From Mycobacterium shigaense (GTDB lineage: Bacteria; Actinomycetota; Actinomycetes; Mycobacteriales; Mycobacteriaceae), in assembly GCF_002356315.1 (NCBI RefSeq), contig NZ_AP018164.1, forward strand, positions 372,001 to 436,000: a stretch of DNA of 64,000 nt, given 5' to 3'. Both the position numbers and the translations under genes were made by a program. The notes under the pieces were generated by a model. The model was not told the origin of the DNA. It worked only from the letters and a program-made list of their open reading frames with translations, and made no database searches. The first letter of the stretch is position 1. Every line of letters begins with the position of its first letter. Positions 54,028-62,155 of the stretch are shown in pieces.

Positions 54028-55530
54028 GTGAGTATTTCGTTGCTGCTCGAGATGGCTGCCTCGAGCGACGCCGATCGCACGGCGATCGTCTCGGGCGATC
54101 TGCGGCTTACGACGCAGCAGCTCAGCGATCTCGCCGACGGCGGTGCGGGCGTCATCGCGGAGTCGGGCGCGCAGCACGTGGCCTACGTCGGGGTGGGCGG
54201 CGCGATGCTGCCGGTGCTGATCTTCGCCTCGGCCCGGGCCGGGCTGGCCTTCACACCGCTGAACTACCGGCTTTCCGCGGAGTCCCTGCAGGCTCTGATC
54301 GAGCGGTTGCCCGAGCCGCTGATCGTTGTCGACAGCCGCCACCGGGACATGATCGGTGATTCGTCCAAGCGGGTCGTGCTGTCCGACGACTTTCTGGCCG
54401 CCGCCCGCGCCGCCGATCCGGCCACCGATAGCCTCGCGTTCCCCGACCCGGATTCGGTCGCGATCGTGCTGTTCACGTCGGGCACCACGTCACAGCCCAA
54501 GGCCGTCGAACTTTCGCACAACAATCTGACCAGCTACATCACCGGGTCGGTGGAATTCGAGTCGGCCGACGAGGCCGACGCGGCGCTGATCTGCGTGCCG
54601 CCGTACCACATCGCCGGGGTCAGCGCGGCACTGTCGAATCTGTATGCCGGCCGCAAGATGGTCTACCTGCCCGACTTCGATGCCCAGGAGTGGGTGCGGC
54701 TGGTCAACGCCGAGCACGTGACCACCGCGACCGTGGTGCCGACCATGCTGGACCGCATCGTCACCGCGATCGAGTCGGCCGGCCACCAGCTGCCGTCGCT
54801 GCGCAACCTCGCCTACGGCGGCTCGAAGGTGGGTCTGCCCCTGGTCCGCCGGGCCCTGGAGCTGCTGCCGGGGGTGGGGTTCGTCAACGCCTACGGGCTG
54901 ACCGAGACGAGCTCGACTATCGCGGTGTTGGGCCCCGACGACCACCGCACGGCGCATGCCGCCACCGACGTGGCGATCACCCGGCGGCTGGGCTCGGTCG
55001 GGCAGCCGGTGCCCGGGATCGAATTGCAGGTTCGCGACGATGAGGGCAACGTGCTGGGCCCAGGTGAGACCGGTGAGCTGTTCGTGCGCGGCGAGCAGGT
55101 CTCGGGGCGCTACACCGGGATCGGGTCGGTGCTCGACGAAAATGGTTGGTTCCCAACCAAAGACATCGCGATGCTCGACGAAGACGGCTACCTGTTCATC
55201 GGCGGCCGCAGCGACGACACGATCATCCGCGGCGGTGAGAACATCGCGCCCGCCGAGCTGGAGGAGGTGCTGATCGAGCACGCCCATGTGCGCGACGTCG
55301 CCGTGGTCGGAGTCGAGGATCCGCAGTGGGGCCAGGCGATCGTCGCCGTGGTGGTGCCGGCAGTGGGCATCGATCCTGATCCCGAGGAACTGCGCGAACA
55401 TGTCCGCAAGAGTCTGCGGGGGTCGCGCACCCCGGACCGGGTAGTCTTTCGCGACGAGCTGCCCACGACTCCCACCGGGAAGGTACTTCGCCGGGAAATC
55501 ATCGAGAACCTCAAAGGACTACACGCATGA
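54028..55530 (+). CDS. AMP-forming acyl-CoA synthetase (FadD-type)
   Basis: 500 residues. LFTSGTTSQPKAVELSH is the P-loop, NAYGLTETSS the adenine motif, and GRSDDTIIRGGENIAPAELE the hinge. The catalytic Lys is in TPTGKVLRREI. It activates an unknown carboxylic acid. GTG 54028 has GGAG ten bases upstream. A 98-residue protein is coupled by ATGA at its end. The 463-base stretch before the gene is mostly the aquaporin relic, with about 230 bases of possible promoter (53799-54027). Confidence 0.87.
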   Translation: MSISLLLEMAASSDADRTAIVSGDLRLTTQQLSDLADGGAGVIAESGAQHVAYVGVGGAMLPVLIFASARAGLAFTPLNYRLSAESLQALIERLPEPLIVVDSRHRDMIGDSSKRVVLSDDFLAAARAADPATDSLAFPDPDSVAIVLFTSGTTSQPKAVELSHNNLTSYITGSVEFESADEADAALICVPPYHIAGVSAALSNLYAGRKMVYLPDFDAQEWVRLVNAEHVTTATVVPTMLDRIVTAIESAGHQLPSLRNLAYGGSKVGLPLVRRALELLPGVGFVNAYGLTETSSTIAVLGPDDHRTAHAATDVAITRRLGSVGQPVPGIELQVRDDEGNVLGPGETGELFVRGEQVSGRYTGIGSVLDENGWFPTKDIAMLDEDGYLFIGGRSDDTIIRGGENIAPAELEEVLIEHAHVRDVAVVGVEDPQWGQAIVAVVVPAVGIDPDPEELREHVRKSLRGSRTPDRVVFRDELPTTPTGKVLRREIIENLKGLHA

Positions 55531-55823
55531 TCAAGAACGGAACCCGGCTCGCCAGCCAGGTCTGTGACACCCAGGTGATCGTCGTCAGAAGTTCGGACAG
55601 TCTGGACGACCTGCGTTGCGGCGGTGCGCCGATGGTGCCGGTCGGCGGCGAGCGGTCGGGCGAACTCGACCCGGCGTTCTCCGACGGCACGGTGATGGGC
55701 AAGCGCTATGTTGACGAGACCGGGGCCGAGGTGCTGGTGACCAAGCCGGGCGCCGGCAGCCTGAGCATCGGCGCTACCGCGCTGTCGCTCAAAGAGGTCA
55801 AACCGCTGCCCGCCAGCGACTGA
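55527..55823 (+). CDS. Small conserved protein coupled to the acyl-CoA synthetase
   Basis: 98 residues, no signal peptide or membrane helix. Two cysteines stand out: ASQVCDTQVIV and LRCGGAPMVPVG. The middle has FSDGTVMGKRYVDETG and the end LSLKEVKPLPASD. I recall similar actinobacterial proteins next to acyl-CoA synthetase genes but no assigned function. It overlaps the fadD stop by four bases (ATGA), which argues for a stoichiometric partnership. The two Cys could bind a metal or form a disulfide. Confidence 0.8.
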   Translation: MIKNGTRLASQVCDTQVIVVRSSDSLDDLRCGGAPMVPVGGERSGELDPAFSDGTVMGKRYVDETGAEVLVTKPGAGSLSIGATALSLKEVKPLPASD

Positions 55824-55827
55824 CTCG

Positions 55828-56484
55828 CTAGGAAGCGGGCGCTTCCTCGTTTTTGGCGGGAAAGCCGTTGCGGCTGACGAATTCCCTTGCCTTGATCAGG
55901 AATTCGAGTTGCTCGCCGACCTGGCTGAGGGGACGCACGCAGCGCGTCGAGCGAGACAGCACGATCGCGCCTTCCAGCGCGGAGATCGACATCACCGCCA
56001 GGGATGCGGCATCGTCGGCGTCGAATCCGTCGCTGACGAACGCCTGAGTGAGTGCGCTGCACCAGCGGCCCAAAATGAGGCCGGCTTCCGAGGTCAGCTG
56101 GAAATCGTCCTCGCCGGAACCGATCGCGGCCGCCACCACGGGGCAGCCGGCGTGGAAGTCGCCGTCGGTCAGCAGGCGTTCCCACAGTTCGATGAACTCG
56201 CGCAGCAGGGCCCGGGCGCCGCGGCCGGCGGCGGCATCGATGGTGGCGGTGATGGAATCGCCAGAGTACCGCAGCGCCTCCGTCAGAATCTGAGTGCGCC
56301 CCTCGGGGAAGTGGTAGTAGACCGAACCGCGCGGCGCGCCGCTACGGGCCAGGACGGCATCGATGGTTACGCCGGACGCCCCGCGCTCGCGCATCACGTC
56401 GGCGGCGCTGGCCAACATTTTCGCCCGGGTACCGCCGCGCTTGGCGGTGACGGAAGTCGGGGTGGTGTCGCTGGTAGTCGGCAC
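55828..56484 (-). CDS. TetR family regulator (LmrA/YxaF-like)
   Basis: 218 residues. After a 20-residue basic leader, the helix-turn-helix is ASGVTIDAVLARSGAPRGSV with the GSVYYHFP recognition region. The C-domain has DFHAGCPVVAAA and SALEGAIVLSR, shared with the regulator at 18134. GTG 56484 has AGGAGG seven bases upstream. It converges on the fadD operon with 4 bases between stops, and follows a 43-codon ORF by 22 bases. Its targets are unknown; the dyad at 56725-56742 is a candidate operator. Confidence 0.87.
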   Translation of the reverse strand: MPTTSDTTPTSVTAKRGGTRAKMLASAADVMRERGASGVTIDAVLARSGAPRGSVYYHFPEGRTQILTEALRYSGDSITATIDAAAGRGARALLREFIELWERLLTDGDFHAGCPVVAAAIGSGEDDFQLTSEAGLILGRWCSALTQAFVSDGFDADDAASLAVMSISALEGAIVLSRSTRCVRPLSQVGEQLEFLIKAREFVSRNGFPAKNEEAPAS

Positions 56485-56506
56485 TGACGCACCTCCTCTA
56501 GCTAGG

Positions 56507-56638
56507 TCACGCAGCGTTCGAATGCCGCAGTACCGGCCAGTGGATATTACGCGGGCTGAAGCGGAACGGCGGACGTTTCACGCCGGGAAACTCGCGCGTG
56601 AAGTGATAGCCCGCGACGTTGACCTCGATGATCCACAT
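56507..56638 (-). CDS. 43-residue aromatic-rich protein, unknown
   Basis: Starts at ATG 56638 with GGGAGAG five bases upstream, a good ribosome-binding site. It reads MWIIEVNVAGYHFTREFPGV and continues with PPFRFSPRN and NIHWPVLRHSNAA. The product is basic and rich in Trp, Phe, His and Pro, with an initial beta-strand-like segment. It lies 22 bases before the TetR gene on the same strand, so it may be co-transcribed with it. I recognise no family. A longer frame upstream of the ATG exists but lacks support. Confidence 0.5.
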   Translation of the reverse strand: MWIIEVNVAGYHFTREFPGVKRPPFRFSPRNIHWPVLRHSNAA

Positions 56639-56724
56639 GTTCTCTCCCGGCCTTGGTGTTGCACTCATGTGCCGGGGCCGGCGGCTCATAAGATTATGCT
56701 TAGAACCATATAAGACATCGGTCT

Positions 56725-56742
56725 ACTAAGCAAGTTGTTAGT
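56725..56742. promoter_or_regulatory. Dyad upstream of the small ORF-tetR pair
   Basis: ACTAA (56725-56729) and TTAGT (56738-56742) are perfect inverted arms around eight bases. The spacing suits a TetR-type dimer. It is about 90 bases upstream of the 43-codon ORF that precedes the TetR gene. Operator function is a guess from symmetry and position. Confidence 0.35.
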
Positions 56743-56772
56743 CCACCTAATACCGCAGACCAGGGGGATTTG

Positions 56773-56784
56773 TGACCTAGGTCA
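56773..56784. promoter_or_regulatory. Perfect 12-bp palindrome TGACCTAGGTCA
   Basis: A perfect palindrome in the AT-rich gap, about 135 bases upstream of the 43-codon ORF and about 190 bases beyond the end of the aldehyde dehydrogenase gene. It is well formed enough to be a dimeric regulator site, but the regulator is unknown. A different site lies between it and the ORF, so a second input is possible. Confidence 0.4.
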
Positions 56785-56909
56785 TTCCGACGGCGCAGCG
56801 CAAAGCTAAGCGTACTATAAAATTTATGGTTTTTTGCATAATTACACGAACGGGCCTGTCTTCGCTCGCATCGTTGTAACGGCCCGGCCGGCCGGCTTCT
56901 TCCCGGCAC

Positions 56910-56961
56910 ACGTATCGGGGCCCGAGCGCGCCTCAAGCCGCACACTCGAGCCCCGATACGT
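56910..56961 (-). terminator. Long hairpin downstream of the aldehyde dehydrogenase gene
   Basis: Arms of 17 bases (56910-56926 and 56945-56961) are complementary at 16 of 17 positions around an 18-base loop; each arm contains CGTATCGGGG or its complement. It begins 15 bases beyond the stop codon at 56976 of the minus-strand dehydrogenase gene, so a terminator or mRNA 3'-end stabiliser is the natural reading. No T-tract follows on the minus strand. Confidence 0.6.
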
Positions 56962-56975
56962 AGTTGGCGGGACGG

Positions 56976-58448
56976 CTAGCCCTCCAGGGTGTAACCTAGA
57001 GGCATCAGCACGCTCTTCTGCTGCGTGAAGTGCTCGACACCCTCGGGCCCGTTCTCGCGGCCGATGCCGGAGTTCTTGTAGCCGCCGAACGGGCAGCACG
57101 GGTCGAACGCGTACCAGTTGATCGCGTAGGTCCCGGTGCGGATCTGCTCCGAGACCTTGATGCCGCGCGGCACGTCGGTGGTCCACACGCTGCCGGCCAG
57201 TCCGTAGGCCGAGTCGTTGGCGATCTCGATCGCGTCTTCCTCGGTGTCGTAGGGAATGATGCTCAGCACCGGCCCGAAGATCTCCTCCTGGGCGATCGTC
57301 ATCTTGTTGTCGACGTCGGCGAACACCGTCGGGTTCACGAAGAAGCCCTCGTCCAGGCCCTCGGGGCGGCCGCCGCCGCACACCAGCCGCGCGCCCTCCT
57401 CGATGCCCTTGGCGATGTAGCCCTCGACCCTGGCGCGCTGCTTCTCCGAGATCAGCGACCCGATCTGGGCGGCCGGGTCGTCCGGCTTGCCGACCGGCAG
57501 CGTCTGCACGAAATTGCTTACCGCGTCCACGATTTCGTCGTAGCGCGAGCGCGGCGCCAGGATGCGGGTCTGGGCCACGCAGGCCTGCCCGGTGTTCATG
57601 ATCCCGGAGAACACCAGCATCGGGATCGAGGCCGCCAGGTCGACGTCCTCGAGGACGATCGCCGCCGACTTGCCCCCGAGCTCCAGGGTGCACGGCTTGA
57701 GCAGCTCCGCCGCGCGCTTGCCGATCTCCTTGCCGACGGCCGAGCTGCCGGTGAAGGAGAACACGTCGACGTCCGGGTTCGACGTCAGCGCCTGACCCGT
57801 CTCGATGCCGCCGGGCACCACCGACAGCACACCCTCGGGCAGGCCGGCCTCGGCGAACGCCTCCGCGAAAGCGTTTGCGCTCAAGGGAGTTTCGGCGGCC
57901 GGCTTGAGCACCACGGTGCAGCCGGCCAGCAGTGCCGGGCCCAGCTTGTTGATCGCCAGGAACAGCGGCACGTTCCACGCGACGATCGCGCCGACCACGC
58001 CCAGCGGCTCCCGATGGACGATGGTCTGGCCGTAGCCGCCGGTGCGGATCTCCTGCCACTTGACCTGGTCGACGGCGGGGCCGGCGAAGAAGTTCATCGC
58101 CCCGATGCCACTCATCCACTGCATCGTCTCGACCGAGGTCGGCGGCTGGCCGGTCTCGAGACCGAGAATCTTGACGAAATGGTCCTTGCGCTCCTCCATC
58201 AGTTTGAGCACGTTGCCGATGACGGCCGCGCGCTCCTTCGGCGGCGTCGACGGCCACGGGCCGTTGTCGAACGCGGCGCGTGCCGCGGCGACCGCGGCGT
58301 CGACGTCGGCCTTGGCGGCCAGCGGCACCTTGCCCACGTACTCGCCGGTGGCGGGGCAGTGCACTTCGATGACTTCGGCGGACGACGGCGGGGTCCACTT
58401 GCCGCCGATGAAGAGTTTGTCGTATTCGGTCTTGGCTTCGTCGCTCAT
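56976..58448 (-). CDS. NAD(P)-dependent aldehyde dehydrogenase (Rv0223c-like)
   Basis: 490 residues, ALDH superfamily. The nucleophilic Cys lies in MNTGQACVAQTR, the general-base Glu in TLELGGKSAAIV, and the cofactor fold around VVGAIVAWNVPLF and FTGSSAVGKEI. EIFGPVLSIIPYD is a further signature. It oxidises an aldehyde to the acid; chain type unknown. ATG 58448 (MSDEAKTEYD) matches the M. tuberculosis length of 487. A longer frame to 58487 has no supporting ribosome-binding site. Its methyltransferase neighbour lies 42 bases upstream. Confidence 0.92.
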   Translation of the reverse strand: MSDEAKTEYDKLFIGGKWTPPSSAEVIEVHCPATGEYVGKVPLAAKADVDAAVAAARAAFDNGPWPSTPPKERAAVIGNVLKLMEERKDHFVKILGLETGQPPTSVETMQWMSGIGAMNFFAGPAVDQVKWQEIRTGGYGQTIVHREPLGVVGAIVAWNVPLFLAINKLGPALLAGCTVVLKPAAETPLSANAFAEAFAEAGLPEGVLSVVPGGIETGQALTSNPDVDVFSFTGSSAVGKEIGKRAAELLKPCTLELGGKSAAIVLEDVDLAASIPMLVFSGIMNTGQACVAQTRILAPRSRYDEIVDAVSNFVQTLPVGKPDDPAAQIGSLISEKQRARVEGYIAKGIEEGARLVCGGGRPEGLDEGFFVNPTVFADVDNKMTIAQEEIFGPVLSIIPYDTEEDAIEIANDSAYGLAGSVWTTDVPRGIKVSEQIRTGTYAINWYAFDPCCPFGGYKNSGIGRENGPEGVEHFTQQKSVLMPLGYTLEG

Positions 58449-58490
58449 GGCCGCGAGCCTACCCAAGCCGAGGCAAAACGAGAACATGTT

Positions 58491-59261
58491 TCATTCTCGC
58501 GGCGAAAGCACCAGCACGAGATTGCTCACCAGGAACTCGCGCAGCATCGGTACGCCCGTCAGCCACCACGCCCATCGCGGGTGGTAGCGCGGAAATGCGG
58601 CCACCAGCGCCCCGGTGTTCGCGGCCCAGCTCAGCCCGTCGGCGGCGGAAACGGCGAACAACGACGATCCGTAGTTGTTTTTGGCCGGACGGCCGTGTTT
58701 GCGGGCGTAGCGGGCGGCGGCTCGCGCCCCGCCCAGGTAGTGCGTCAGCCCCATCTCGTGCCCGCCGAACGGGCCCAGCCAAACGGTGTAGGACAGCACG
58801 ACCAGCCCGCCCGGCTTGGTCACCCGCAGCATCTCCCCGCCGAGCTGCCACGGCCGCGGCACGTGCTCGGCGACGTTGGACGACAGGCAGATGTCTACCG
58901 AGGCGTCGGCGAAGGGCAGCGCCATTCCCGAGGCCCGGACGAAGGTGTCCGTCGCGGCGCCGACCGCCGGGCCCGCGGCGTGCATCTCGCTCTCGTCCGG
59001 CTCCACGCCGATATAGCGGACGCCGGCGTCGGCGAACGCCGTCGCGAAATACCCCGGGCCGCCCCCGACGTCGAGCAGCATGCGGCCGGCCGGCGGCTCA
59101 CCGTGCCCGGCCCGCCACAGGTCGCCGATCAGGGCGACGGTGTCGTCGGCCAGCGCGCCGTAGAACCGCGCCGGATCCGCCTGCTCGTGTTGGAACTCAG
59201 ACAGCAGCCGCACCGAGCGGGCCAGGGTCGCCCGTCGTGCGAAGAGGTCCGTCACGGTCAC
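58491..59261 (-). CDS. SAM-dependent methyltransferase (Rv0224c-like)
   Basis: 256 residues. LLDVGGGPGYFATAFADAG is the SAM-binding motif I, YIGVEPDESEM motif II, and ICLSSNVAEHVPRPW the acceptor-side segment of the methyltransferase-11 family. The region after it (GPFGGHEMGLTHYLGG) is conserved in mycobacterial homologues. GTG 59261 (MTVTDLFARR) matches the start of the M. tuberculosis protein and has AGGG eight bases upstream. The substrate is unknown; the envelope-glycan context of its neighbours makes a lipid or sugar acceptor plausible. Confidence 0.85.
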   Translation of the reverse strand: MTVTDLFARRATLARSVRLLSEFQHEQADPARFYGALADDTVALIGDLWRAGHGEPPAGRMLLDVGGGPGYFATAFADAGVRYIGVEPDESEMHAAGPAVGAATDTFVRASGMALPFADASVDICLSSNVAEHVPRPWQLGGEMLRVTKPGGLVVLSYTVWLGPFGGHEMGLTHYLGGARAAARYARKHGRPAKNNYGSSLFAVSAADGLSWAANTGALVAAFPRYHPRWAWWLTGVPMLREFLVSNLVLVLSPRE

Positions 59262-59301
59262 AACAGGAACCCTACGGACATCCCCGCTAGGCTGACGATT
59301 G

Positions 59302-60456
59302 ATGTCTGACCTGCGATCCGTCCTGCTGCTGTGCTGGCGCGACACTGGCCACCCGCAGGGTGGGGGCAGCGAGACCTACCTGCAGCGCGTCGGCGCGCAG
59401 CTGGCCGCGTCCGGGGTCGCCGTGACGCTGCGCACCGCTCGCTACCCAGGCGCGCCGCGTCGCGAAGTCGTCGACGGTGTCCGGATCAGTCGCGCGGGCG
59501 GGCGCTACACCGTCTACGTGTGGGCGCTGCTGGCGATGGTCGCGGCCCGGCTGGGCCTGGGGCCGCTGCGTGGCGTGCGCCCGGACGTCGTGGTCGACGC
59601 GCAGAACGGCATTCCTTTCTGCGCCCGGCTGCTGTACGGCCGGCGCGTGGTCGTCCTGGTGCATCATTGCCACCGTGAGCAGTGGCCGGTGGCCGGGCCG
59701 CTGCTGGGCCGGCTGGGCTGGTTCGTCGAGTCGTGGCTGTCGCCGCGGCTGTACCGGCACAACCAATACCTGACCGTCTCGCTGCCCTCGGCGCGGGACC
59801 TGGTCGCGCTCGGCGTGGGCAACGAGCGGATCGCGGTGGTGCGCAACGGCCTCGACGAGGCGCCGGCGCAGTCGCTGACCGGCCCGCGCTCGGCTGCGCC
59901 GCGGGTGGTGGTGCTGTCGCGGCTGGTGCCGCACAAGCAGATCGAGGACGCCCTGCAGGCCGTCGCCGAGCTGCTGCCCGCCTTGCCCGAGCTGCACCTG
60001 GACATCGTCGGCGACGGATGGTGGCGACCGCGACTCGTCGAACACGTCGTGGCGCTCGGCATATCCGACGCGGTGACCTTCCACGGTCACATCGACGACG
60101 ACGCCAAACATCATGTGCTGCAACGCTCCTGGGTCCACGTGCTGCCCTCCCGCAAGGAGGGCTGGGGCCTTGCCGTCGTCGAGGCGGCCCAGCACCGGGT
60201 GCCGACCATCGGCTACCGGTCCTCGGGTGGTCTGTCGGACTCGGTCGTCGACGGCGTGACCGGGATTCTGGTCGACACGGGCGCAGAGCTGTCCGATCGC
60301 CTGCACGAGCTGCTGATCGACCCGGTGCTGCGCGATCAGCTCGGCGCCAAGGCGCAGACCCGCAGCGGCGAGTTCTCCTGGGCGCAAAGCGCCGAGGCCG
60401 TGCGCGACGTGCTGCTGGCGGTCCGCGACGGCCGGTTCGTCAGCGGCGTCGTCTGA
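59302..60456 (+). CDS. GT4-family glycosyltransferase (Rv0225-like)
   Basis: 384 residues, the length of M. tuberculosis Rv0225, GT-B fold. The N-domain begins HPQGGGSETYLQRVG. The C-domain has PRVVVLSRLVPHK and the nucleotide-sugar motif PSRKEGWGLAVVEAA (EX7E). It probably transfers a sugar to an envelope acceptor on the cytoplasmic side. ATG 59302 is preferred over the preceding TTG. Its 3' end overlaps the convergent membrane-protein gene by 17 bases. Confidence 0.85.
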   Translation: MSDLRSVLLLCWRDTGHPQGGGSETYLQRVGAQLAASGVAVTLRTARYPGAPRREVVDGVRISRAGGRYTVYVWALLAMVAARLGLGPLRGVRPDVVVDAQNGIPFCARLLYGRRVVVLVHHCHREQWPVAGPLLGRLGWFVESWLSPRLYRHNQYLTVSLPSARDLVALGVGNERIAVVRNGLDEAPAQSLTGPRSAAPRVVVLSRLVPHKQIEDALQAVAELLPALPELHLDIVGDGWWRPRLVEHVVALGISDAVTFHGHIDDDAKHHVLQRSWVHVLPSRKEGWGLAVVEAAQHRVPTIGYRSSGGLSDSVVDGVTGILVDTGAELSDRLHELLIDPVLRDQLGAKAQTRSGEFSWAQSAEAVRDVLLAVRDGRFVSGVV

Positions 60457-62146
60457 CCCGGCGCCGGGCCCCGAGCACGAGCACGCCGCCGGCGCCGGTG
60501 ACGAGCATGGCCAGCCACGCCAGATGCGCGATCAGCGTCACGCGGCGCCCGGGCGCCGCCCCGGCGATCCCGTCGCCCACCCGATAGAGCGCGAACTCCT
60601 TGTCCTGCAGGACCGGTGTGAGCGCGCCGAGCGTGCGACCGGCCGCGCCCAGGTCGCCGGCGCTGTCGGATTCGACGACGAGCCAGCGCAGCCCGGCCGG
60701 GGCGAGCGCCGACGGATCCGGCCCCGACAGCAGCAACTGCTGCACGGCCCGGGCGCGGTCGCCCTCGCCCGGGATGGTCACGCCCGAGATGGTGAGGTCT
60801 CCGGTGATCAGCACGTCGGCGCGGACCCAGCGGGGCAGCGGATCCAGCACTGGTACGGGACCGGACCAGGAGAACCGTCGCATCGTGCCGGCGGGCAACA
60901 CCGCGACGACGCCGGGCGATTGGTTGATCGCGGCGGCCACGGCGGTCCAGCCGGGCGGGTACCGCACCGCGACGACCTTGCCGCCAACGCCCCACGCCAG
61001 GTCGGGCAGGACCAGGATCACCGCCAGGCAGCAGACCAGCGCCGTCACACCGGGCCGCAGCCAGTGGCGCAGCGTCACCACCGCCGCGGCGGCCGCCAGG
61101 GTGTAGCCGGGCTCCGCCAGCGCCACCCACTTCTGCCCGTCCCGCAGCACGCCGAGGCCGGGCACGGCGTCGATCACCGCGCTCAGCAGGTGCAGGCCCG
61201 GGCCGGTCGCCAGGGCGGCCGGCACCACCACGGCGACGGCCGCCAGCGCCAGCAGCGGAACCGCCGCCGGCCGCCGCGTCGCCGTCGGCAACCCGGCCAC
61301 CAGCACCGCCAGCAGCACGAGCGTCGCGGACACCGCGAAAAGCGTTGTCCGCGAATCGGGTACGGCCTCGCCATTCCAGATCCCGCCGAGGCCGGCCAGG
61401 CTGCCCAGCGTGCCCAGGCCGGGCTCGGCGCGCGGCGCGAACGCGGTGACCCCGAGCGCGCTGCCCGACGTGCGGCCGCTCAACGTCGCGCCGATCGCCG
61501 ACGCGGTCAGCCAGGGCAGCGCCGCCACCGCCGCGGCGCCGAGCGCCACCGCCGCGCACCGTCGGCGCGATTGGCCTTCGCCGGGGCCGACCACGCAGAC
61601 CAGCGCCACCGTCGCGGCCAGCATCTGCCCCGTCGGGGTAAGGCCGGCCAGCGCCAGCCAGAAGCACATCCCGAAAACGCCGGACCAGCCGCCGGCGGTG
61701 TCCGAGCGCAGCGTCAGCATCACCGTGGCCACCCAGGGCAGGCAGCCGTAACCGAGCAGCAGGCTCCAGTGGCCCTGCAAAAGCCGTTCGGCGACATAGG
61801 GATTCCAGATCGCCAGCGTCGCGGCGACGAACTGGCCCGGCACGCCCGCGTCGGGCAGCACGGTCGCGACCAGCCGGGCCGCACCCCAGCCCGCCAGCCA
61901 CAGCCCCGCGAACAGCAGCGCCTTGACGACCATGCCGCCGTCGATCACGCGGGAGGCCAGGGCCAGCGCGAAATCTTGCGGCGTCGCGCGCGGCGCCGCC
62001 GTCAGCCCGAGGGCGGCGTCGGTCAGATACGAGCGCGGCGTGGACACCGCGTCGCGCAGCAGCAGGTACCCGGGCCGCAACAGGGGCGCGAGCACCAGCA
62101 GCGCCAGGACAAACGCGTACGCCGGGAGGAGCCAGCCGCGCCGCAT
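60440..62146 (-). CDS. Large polytopic membrane protein (Rv0226c-like)
   Basis: 568 residues with about ten membrane segments in the first 440 residues, then an extracytoplasmic region and a final helix before a basic tail. AIWNPYVAERLLQGHWSLLLGYG resembles a segment of polyprenyl-linked (GT-C type) sugar transferases. That resemblance and the adjacent glycosyltransferase suggest a role in envelope glycan or lipid assembly, but no activity is known to me. ATG 62146 is the start. The PgfA-like gene lies 10 bases upstream on the same strand. Confidence 0.78.
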   Translation of the reverse strand: MRRGWLLPAYAFVLALLVLAPLLRPGYLLLRDAVSTPRSYLTDAALGLTAAPRATPQDFALALASRVIDGGMVVKALLFAGLWLAGWGAARLVATVLPDAGVPGQFVAATLAIWNPYVAERLLQGHWSLLLGYGCLPWVATVMLTLRSDTAGGWSGVFGMCFWLALAGLTPTGQMLAATVALVCVVGPGEGQSRRRCAAVALGAAAVAALPWLTASAIGATLSGRTSGSALGVTAFAPRAEPGLGTLGSLAGLGGIWNGEAVPDSRTTLFAVSATLVLLAVLVAGLPTATRRPAAVPLLALAAVAVVVPAALATGPGLHLLSAVIDAVPGLGVLRDGQKWVALAEPGYTLAAAAAVVTLRHWLRPGVTALVCCLAVILVLPDLAWGVGGKVVAVRYPPGWTAVAAAINQSPGVVAVLPAGTMRRFSWSGPVPVLDPLPRWVRADVLITGDLTISGVTIPGEGDRARAVQQLLLSGPDPSALAPAGLRWLVVESDSAGDLGAAGRTLGALTPVLQDKEFALYRVGDGIAGAAPGRRVTLIAHLAWLAMLVTGAGGVLVLGARRRVRRRR

Positions 62147-62155
62147 TGCGTTGCG

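Larger units (their letters stand above)
56639..56975. other. AT-rich non-coding gap with palindromes
   Basis: 337 bases, markedly richer in A and T than the surrounding DNA between about 56690 and 56860. It holds a perfect 12-bp palindrome, a smaller dyad and a long hairpin listed separately. Promoter-like AT-rich runs (for example TTATGG and TATAAAATTTATGG) occur on both strands, but no start codon with a good ribosome-binding site was seen other than at 56638. It is the leader region of the small ORF-tetR pair. Confidence 0.55.
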
